DNA from: JACVRW01 sp963808775
Lineage (GTDB): Bacteria; Actinomycetota; Thermoleophilia; Solirubrobacterales; Thermoleophilaceae
Assembly: GCA_963808775.1 (NCBI GenBank)
Contig: CAWEGR010000005.1
Location: 186,001 to 250,000, forward strand
Direction: 5' to 3'
DNA length: 64,000 bases
Shown: piece after piece, positions 58,692-64,000 of the stretch
Numbering within the stretch: the first letter of the stretch is position 1
How the letters are laid out: each line of letters starts with the position of its first letter
The notes under the pieces: model-generated
Seen by the model: the letters and a program-made list of their open reading frames with translations, nothing else
Told to the model about the DNA's origin: nothing
Databases searched by the model: none
Made by a program: the position numbers and the translations under genes

Positions 58692-59682
58692 TCCTCTAGC
58701 CAAACCGGGGGTAGACCTCGCTCCAGCTCGATCTCCCCGAACCGCTCGCCGCGGCGCGGGTCCGACTTCACGCGCCCATGCCGCCATCCGACCGAGGCCG
58801 TCCGAAAGCGACACAGGCTCTGGCATCCCGAAGACGGCTTTCGCCTTGCTGTGGTCCGCGACGGCGTCAACCACCTCGTTGCGAGCATCGAGATGGCGAA
58901 GGTTGGCCTCGATACCCATGGCCTCTGAGACCCGGCTTGCGAGCTCGTTCACGGAGAATGGCTGGTCCGCCCCGATGTTGAAGACCTGGTTGAAAGCCGC
59001 CGGCACGTCGATCGAAGCGGCGATAAAGGGCGCGACGTCCGCGATGTAGCTGAAAGCGCGGGTCTGCTCGCCGTCGCCGAAGACAGTGAGCGGCTCGCCC
59101 TTCATCAGCTGGTTCATGAAGATCCCGACGACGTTCCGGTAGCGGTCACCGATGTTCTGGTACTCGCCGTACACATTGTGGGGCCGGAAGATCACGTAAT
59201 CGAGGCCGAACATCTCGTGCGCGCGCTCGCAGGTCCTGCTCCACGGCGTATTTGGCGATTCCGTAGGGATCCTCGGGCTGGGGACCGTGTCCTCGGACAT
59301 GCGGGACTTGCTCGGCGCCATATACCGCAATGGAGGAGGTAAACACAAAGCACTTGACCTCGTGTCGAACGGCCTCATTGATGAGATTGATGCTTCCGAT
59401 GACGTTGTTTGTGTAGTTGAAACGCCGAATGAAGTGGCTCAGGCCTTCCGCCGCATAGGCGGCAAGGTGGAACACGTAATCGGGGCGGTGCTCCTCGAAG
59501 ATCTGCTCCACGAGTTCCTCGTCGGTAACAGAACCCTGCCGGAACGTTGCTCCCGGCGGAACATTATCCTCGAATCCGCCGCTCAGGTCGTCGAGCACGA
59601 CGACCTCGTGGCCACGCTCCAGAAGCGCAGTTGCGACGTGCGCGCCGATGAAGCCGGCGCCTCCTGTTACCAGCGAAATCAT
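58688..59682 (-). CDS. NAD-dependent nucleotide-sugar epimerase/dehydratase (frameshifted)
   Basis: This extended SDR of about 331 residues converts a nucleotide sugar. The NAD motif ISLVTGGAGFIGAHVA is at the N-terminus, FHLAAYAAEGLSHFIRR near residue 72, FTSSIAVYGAE near 117, and the catalytic PYGIAKYAVEQ near 145. After a break near 59230 it continues as LDYVIFRPHNVYGEYQNIGD, VFGDGEQTRAFSYIADVAPF and FNIGADQPFSVNELASRV. A further break near 58740 precedes the end LPPVWLEE. It is similar to GalE/WbpP-type UDP-hexose 4-epimerases. The stop overlaps the next transferase start, so they are coupled. Confidence 0.86.
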
Positions 59683-59778
59683 GCCCCCTTGCCTAGCAGA
59701 TGCGTCGGGCGTCCGCCATCTTGTCGGCCTCGATCATTGGTCCAGTCGGCGCCTGCCGCCACCGCTCGATAGAGGCGG

Positions 59779-60952
59779 TCATAGCGCGGGATTCCCACGC
59801 ACGTTCAGCGACAGTCGCTCCCGCGCGACCTCCTTGCAGCGGCGACCGGTGTCGCCGTTCGCGCTCATGCGGAAGATGAGCTCAGCCGCGGTCGCGAGCT
59901 CTTTATCGGCGGTTCCGCCGACCAGCACACCGACGCTCTCCGCGCGGAGAAGGTTGTCGACGTCGCCGATGCCCGACGTGGAGACCACCGGGATTCCCGC
60001 CGCGAGGTACTCGCCGATCTTCGTCGGCGAAGACGAGATCTTGGACAGGCAGGACGGACGAAGGAGAGACCGAAGTCGGCGGCCGCGAGGAAAGCGCCGA
60101 CCTCGTCGGGCCGCGCTCGGGCGACCGGTAGTCCGCGTCTGCGATCCCCGCCGCTCAAGCTCGCGGCGGATCGTGTCTCGATCGGACTGCGTGAGCACAG
60201 AAAAGCCAGGTCCGGCCGCACGGCACGAGCGGCCTCGAAAAGGCGACCATCTCGCGACCGAGGTACCAGCCGCTGAACTTCCCCACGTAGACCAGTACGG
60301 GCCGTCGCACGGAACGCTCCCCAGCGTCGCCATTGCGGTGGCTCGACGTCGGACGTTCATCAAGATCGGCGCAGCACGGGATGACCGCGAGCGGAACACG
60401 CGGGCCTGCCCGCGCGAAGAGGTAGCGGTGGACCGCCTCGGTGAGCATGACCTGGCCATCGGCCCGCCGGATCGCAAGCGACTGAATCCAGTTCGTGAGG
60501 CGGTAGGGGAGGCTGCCGCGCTTCCAGTTGCCGGCGTCGACGTACTCCTCCGCCATCAGGCCGCGAAGGTCGAAGATGCATCCGGCATCCGCTCAGGCGC
60601 TGGACCATCAGCGCCATGGCCGCCGGAACGTGATTGCGAGCGTGGATCGCGTTCAGCCGGTGACGGCGCATGATCCGGCGGCCGTGAGAACCCCGACGAA
60701 GGCGTCGTAGATCGTGGCTGGCAGCGAGGGCGCTTGTGGTAGCGCCGCGAGTGCCAGGTGATGCCCCGCTGCTCGAGGTCGGCGCTAAGCTCAGCGCACC
60801 GCTCGTCGGACATCGGGGTGTCGAACGTAAGCAGGTGCACGGTGTGCCCGCGTGCGCGCAAGGCCCTCGAGGTATGCCACGACCTGGCTGTGCACGAGCG
60901 GATCGTCGAGCGACAGGTAGCAGACGTAAAGGCAGCTCAGCGAGTCCGGCAT
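59779..60952 (-). CDS. Glycosyltransferase family 4-like (frameshifted)
   Basis: This protein of about 390 residues starts MPDSLSCLYVCYLSLDDPLV (60952), with HTVHLLTFDTPMSDERCAEL after a break near 60870. NWKRGSLPYRLTNWIQSLAI and RRADGQVMLTEAVHRYLFAR then lead to RRPVLVYVGKFSGWYLGREM, the hinge before the donor domain. The donor-binding end is ISSSPTKIGEYLAAGIPVVS and VGVLVGGTADKELATAAELI. At least five breaks interrupt it. The KIGEYLAAGIPVV motif supports a GT4 role in adding a sugar to the growing repeat unit. It is the gene upstream of the epimerase. Confidence 0.77.
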
Positions 60953-60980
60953 CGGACGTTCGAGGGTAGGGCCGACGGCA

Positions 60981-61881
60981 GCGTGCGGCAAACTCCGGCC
61001 CCTCTGGCCATCCGCCAATGTCCTCGCCTGCCTGTCGCTCGAGGCGCGACCCTCCGGCGCTGCCGGGGGCTTCGATCTGGTCCGCTGCGCGGGCTGCGGG
61101 ACGCTGCTCCCCGGCAGCCTGCTGCTGCCTCGTCCGCCGAGGCGCACGACGACTCGGCCTACTACCACGAGGCAAACCTGCAGATCCCCGAGTCGGGTGG
61201 AGAAGCCGGACTGGAGGAGGTGCGGGAGCGTTCGAGTCCTACCGCCGCACGGGAACTGGCTCGACGTGGGCTGCGGCGCGGGTGCGCTCATGCGCGCCGC
61301 GCGGAACCGAGGCTGGAACGCGGTCGGCACGGAGGTCGCGATGGAGCCGCCGAGGCCGTCGGGCCGAGGGGTTCGACGTTCATGTCGGCGAGCTTCCGGA
61401 ACTCCGCTCCAGGGCGACAGCTTCGACGTGGTCTCGCTGGTGGAGGTCGTCGAGCACGTCGAGGACCCGCGAGCTCTGGTGGCCGACGCCGCCCGTCTGC
61501 TCCGCCAAGGCGGAGCGATGTACGTGACCACGCCGCACGGAGAGGGAATCTCCGCTCGCCTGCTGCGTCGCGCTGGAGCGCCGTTGCGCCGCCCGAGCAC
61601 CTTCAGCTGTTCTCGGTCGCCGGGCTCAGGGCCACGTTCCGGCAGGCCGGCCTGCGGCCGCGGCGGATCCGGACTCAAGCCGTGAACCCACACGAGCTCC
61701 TCGGTGCGCTCCGGCGACGCACCGGCGCTACCGGCAAGAGCGGGTCGAGAGCGGCGATGCGCTGAACGATCGCCTCCAGTCGAGCCGCGGCGGCGCGCTG
61801 CTCAGGGCCTCGGCGAACGGCGCTCTCGATCTACTTCGGCTCGGCGACGCGATCAAGGCCGAGGCCGTGCGCGCTCCCTAG
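60981..61881 (+). CDS. Class I SAM-dependent methyltransferase with N-terminal CxxC (frameshifted)
   Basis: This protein of about 300 residues shows a short zinc-finger-like start (FDLVRCAGCGTLLPG near 61070) and DDSAYYHEANLQIPES. The SAM motif NWLDVGCGAGALMRAARNRG follows, then FDVVSLVEVVEHVEDPRALV, GGAMYVTTPHGEGISARLLR and PPEHLQLFSVAGLRATFRQA. It ends in the basic/helical tail RLGDAIKAEAVRAP before TAG at 61881. The parts lie in three frames. The layout matches the Methyltransf_23 family common in polysaccharide loci. The start is uncertain, between about 60960 and 61020. Confidence 0.76.
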
Positions 61882-61884
61882 GAG

Positions 61885-63790
61885 CTACCAGCCCTCGCGC
61901 CGCAGGAAGACCTCGAGCGTGAGCAGCGTCCACAGCGCGTGGCCGTGGTTGCGCGCGCCGGCGTGGTGCTCGGCGAGCAGGCGGTCGAGCGCCGCCCGGG
62001 ACGAGGTGCTCGCTGCACACGGGCGTCGGGCGCCCCGAGCGTGCCGTCGACGTAGCTGCGCAGGTCCTCGCGGAACCAGCGGTCGAGCGGCACGCCGAAG
62101 CCGCGCTTCGGCCGCGCTTGAGGATCTCCTGCGGGCAGCAGGTCGCGCCACCGCCGCCTTGAGCACCCGCTTGAGCGAGAGCCCGCGCACCTTGAGCGCG
62201 GGCGGCAGCCGCGGCGGCGAACGCGAGCAGCTCGGCGTCGAGGAACGGCGAGCGCACCTCGAGGCCGTGGGCCATGCTCATCCGGTCGGCCTTCACGAGC
62301 AGGTCGTCGAGCAGGTAGGTCCGCAGGTTGAGGTCGAGCAGGCGGTCGAGCGGGTGGGCGCCCTGCCGAGCGCCGCCAGATCGCGCGGTAGTCCGTCGAG
62401 CGCCCAGTCGTCGCGGCGGCCGTCGAGCAGCGCGTCGCGCTCCGTCCTCGGCGACGTAGCTGATCCAGGAGCGGTAGGCGTCCGGCAGGCCGCGCGCCGG
62501 CCACCCCGGCGAAGCGCTGCGGCGCGCTGCGCCTGCCGCCGCAGCGCGGTCGGCGGCAGCGGCCGAGCGCGCCGCCCACCGCGCCGCCGCAGCGGCGCGG
62601 GCAGCATGCGCGTAGCGGCGCGCCGCGAGGCCCGGCGGCGAAGCGCTCGTACCCGGCGAACAGCTCGTCGCCGCCGTCGCCCGACAGCGCGACGGTGACG
62701 TGCCGCGCGGTCAGCTCGCTCAGCAGGTAGGTCGGGATCGGCGCTGGAGTCGCCGAACGGCTGGTCGTGATGCCAGACGAGCCGCTCGACCAGGTCGACG
62801 GCGTCGGGCTGGACGACGAACTCGTGGTGGTCGGTGCCGAGGCGCTCGCGCGACCGGCCGCGGCGTACGGCCGCTCGTCGAAGCCCTCGCGGTCCTCGAA
62901 GCCGATCGTGAACGTCTCGCACGGGCTGGTCGATCAGCGAGGCCATGATCGCCGACGACGGCGCTCGAGTCGATCGCCGCCGCTGAGGAACGCGCCGAGC
63001 GGCACGTCGGCGATCAGGCGCCGCTCGACCGCGGCCTCGAGCAGCCGCGCGGACCTCGCGCGCCGCGGCCTCGAGGCGAGAGGTCGAGCGCGGCGTCGAC
63101 GCCGTCGAGCCCGCGAGCGGCGGCTCCCAGTAGCGCTCGATGCACGGGCTCGCCGCCGGCATCGAAGGTGAGCACGTGGCCCGGCGGCAGGCTCCGCACG
63201 CCCTCGAAGAACGTGCGCGGGGTGGGCACGTAGCCGAAGGTCAGGTAGGCGGGGATCGCGCCGCGGTCGAGCTCGGCGCGGCACCGCGGGGTCGGCGAGC
63301 ACCGCCTTGATCTCGCTGCCGAACACGAGCCGGCCGCCGGCCGTGCCAGTAGTAGAGCGGCTTCTTGCCCAGCCGGTCGCGGCCGAGCACGAGCCGGCCG
63401 CGGCGCTCGTCCCAGACGGCGAAGGCGAACATGCCGTCGAGCCGGCGTGCGAGCTCGACCGGCTCGAGGTCCTCCGCCAGGTGGGCGATCACCTCGGTGT
63501 CGCCCTCCGAGCTGAACTCGTGCCCTGCGCGCGCGCAGCTCGTCGCGCAGCTCCCGGAAGTTGTAGATCTCGCCGTTGAGGACGACGCGCGACGCGTGCG
63601 GTCCTCGTTGGTGATCGGCGGATCGCCGGTGACGAGGTCGATGATCGCCAGGCGGTTCTGGCCGACGAGTCCCTCGCTCCCGTCGAAGTGGCCGCGGGCG
63701 TCCGGGCCGCGGTGGTCGAGCAGGTCGAGCTGTGCCTCGATGACCTCGCTCGCCCGCCGGCGCCCCGACCACGCCGCTGATGCCGCACAT
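61885..63790 (-). CDS. asnB: Asparagine synthase (glutamine-hydrolysing)-like amidotransferase (heavily frameshifted)
   Basis: This protein of about 630 residues starts MCGISGVVGAPAG at 63790, with Cys2 as the glutaminase nucleophile. SRVVLNGEIYNFRELRDELR is the conserved glutaminase region, and FGYVPTPRTFFEGVRSLPPG marks the linker. The synthetase domain shows FLSGG, then SGDGGDELFAGYER near 62690, and MSMAHGLEVRSPFLDAELLA. The end is LWTLLTLEVFLRREGW at 61885. More than ten single-base breaks scatter the domains over all three frames. In polysaccharide loci this family amidates a sugar carboxylate; in lasso clusters a relative closes the macrolactam. The former is favoured here. Confidence 0.82.
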
Positions 63791-63896
63791 CAGCCTTCGG
63801 TTCCCTGGAGCTGCAAATGAGACATATTCCCGATGACTGTAACCCTGGTCGGAGCCGTTGCGGTCTTACCGCCGCTAGGCTCCAGCCGCGAGGTCC

Positions 63897-64000
63897 ATGG
63901 CCGCTAAGGATGCCGATGACACCCTCCTGGGCCGGGGCCTCGAGGCTGCGGTGCGTCTGTTCAACCGGCACGCCCCGACGTCACGGGAGCTGGCGCTGGC
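63897..64000 (+). CDS. N-terminus of an unidentified protein, cut by window edge
   Basis: An ATG at 63897, with GAGG a few bases upstream, opens a frame MAAKDADDTLLGRGLEAAVR that stays open to the end of the window. Divergent from asnB, with about 106 bases between. Only 34 residues are available, so no family can be assigned. Confidence 0.4.
   Translation, partial: MAAKDADDTLLGRGLEAAVRLFNRHAPTSRELAL

Noticed and set aside
63489..63971. 160-codon leftward frame crossing the asnB start
   Set aside because: It covers part of asnB in the wrong frame and the intergenic region, and has no family motif; the MCGISGVVG start of asnB is clear.
1..64000. tRNA, rRNA, CRISPR arrays, insertion sequences or att sites
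   Set aside because: No tRNA-like cloverleaf, rRNA segment, regularly spaced repeats, transposase motif or flanking direct repeats were recognised by eye; short or degenerate cases could be missed without a computed search.

Overview
This is a gene-dense, very GC-rich window with tightly packed genes, 4-bp ATGA/GTGA overlaps and frequent GTG/TTG starts. The genes suggest a heterotrophic, probably soil-type actinobacterium. The style (acyl-CoA and ketone catabolism, carboxylases, secreted beta-propeller and cellulase-like proteins) resembles Thermoleophilia such as Solirubrobacterales, but that placement is inference. No rRNA, tRNA, CRISPR array, insertion sequence or prophage was recognised, and no stretch over 300 bases lacks a gene.

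Region 1 (1-20.3 kb) is a catabolic block. It starts with a branched-chain-amino-acid-type ABC uptake system (permease cut by the window edge, plus lipoprotein receptor) and a DUF3237 protein. A divergent E1 alpha/E1 beta/SDR operon runs rightward. It meets a leftward operon of two hydantoinase/acetone-carboxylase-type subunits, a lipoyl E2 and a zinc alcohol dehydrogenase. Next come an acyl-CoA ligase, a MaoC hydratase, SDRs, an acetoacetate-decarboxylase-fold enzyme, and a biotin carboxylase/carrier/carboxyltransferase trio. Together they could import a ketone or short branched acid, carboxylate or activate it, oxidise it, and feed CoA esters into central metabolism. The substrate is unknown and no E3 is visible.

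Region 2 (20.4-38.4 kb) is ordinary chromosome: a phosphatase, two MFS exporters, an ArsR-SRPBCC pair, an aquaporin, AzlCD, an M20 peptidase, 3-hydroxyacyl-CoA dehydrogenase, HdeD, a fatty-acid desaturase, a LysR/EamA pair with a recognisable operator, an epoxide-hydrolase-like enzyme, cyclopropane synthase and a secreted beta-propeller protein.

Region 3 (38.3-64 kb) is an exopolysaccharide/cell-surface locus. It has three secreted clan-A glycosidase-like paralogues, two O-antigen ligase-like proteins, a Wzz/BY-kinase, a GT-C-like membrane protein, several glycosyltransferases, a nucleotide-sugar epimerase, methyltransferases and an asparagine-synthase-type amidotransferase. Embedded at 46.8-50.9 kb is an unusual cassette: an HprK-like kinase, a MauE-thioredoxin fusion, an NTP_transf_5-type nucleotidyltransferase, and a PqqD protein fused to a Tat-like signal and a 12-cysteine domain, followed by a peptidase-S74 chaperone region. 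This is the best candidate for an undescribed system.

Many genes, mostly after 38 kb, are broken by single-base frameshifts while the protein similarity continues in another frame. This looks more like sequence error than mass pseudogenisation, so such genes are reported as whole loci with break points.
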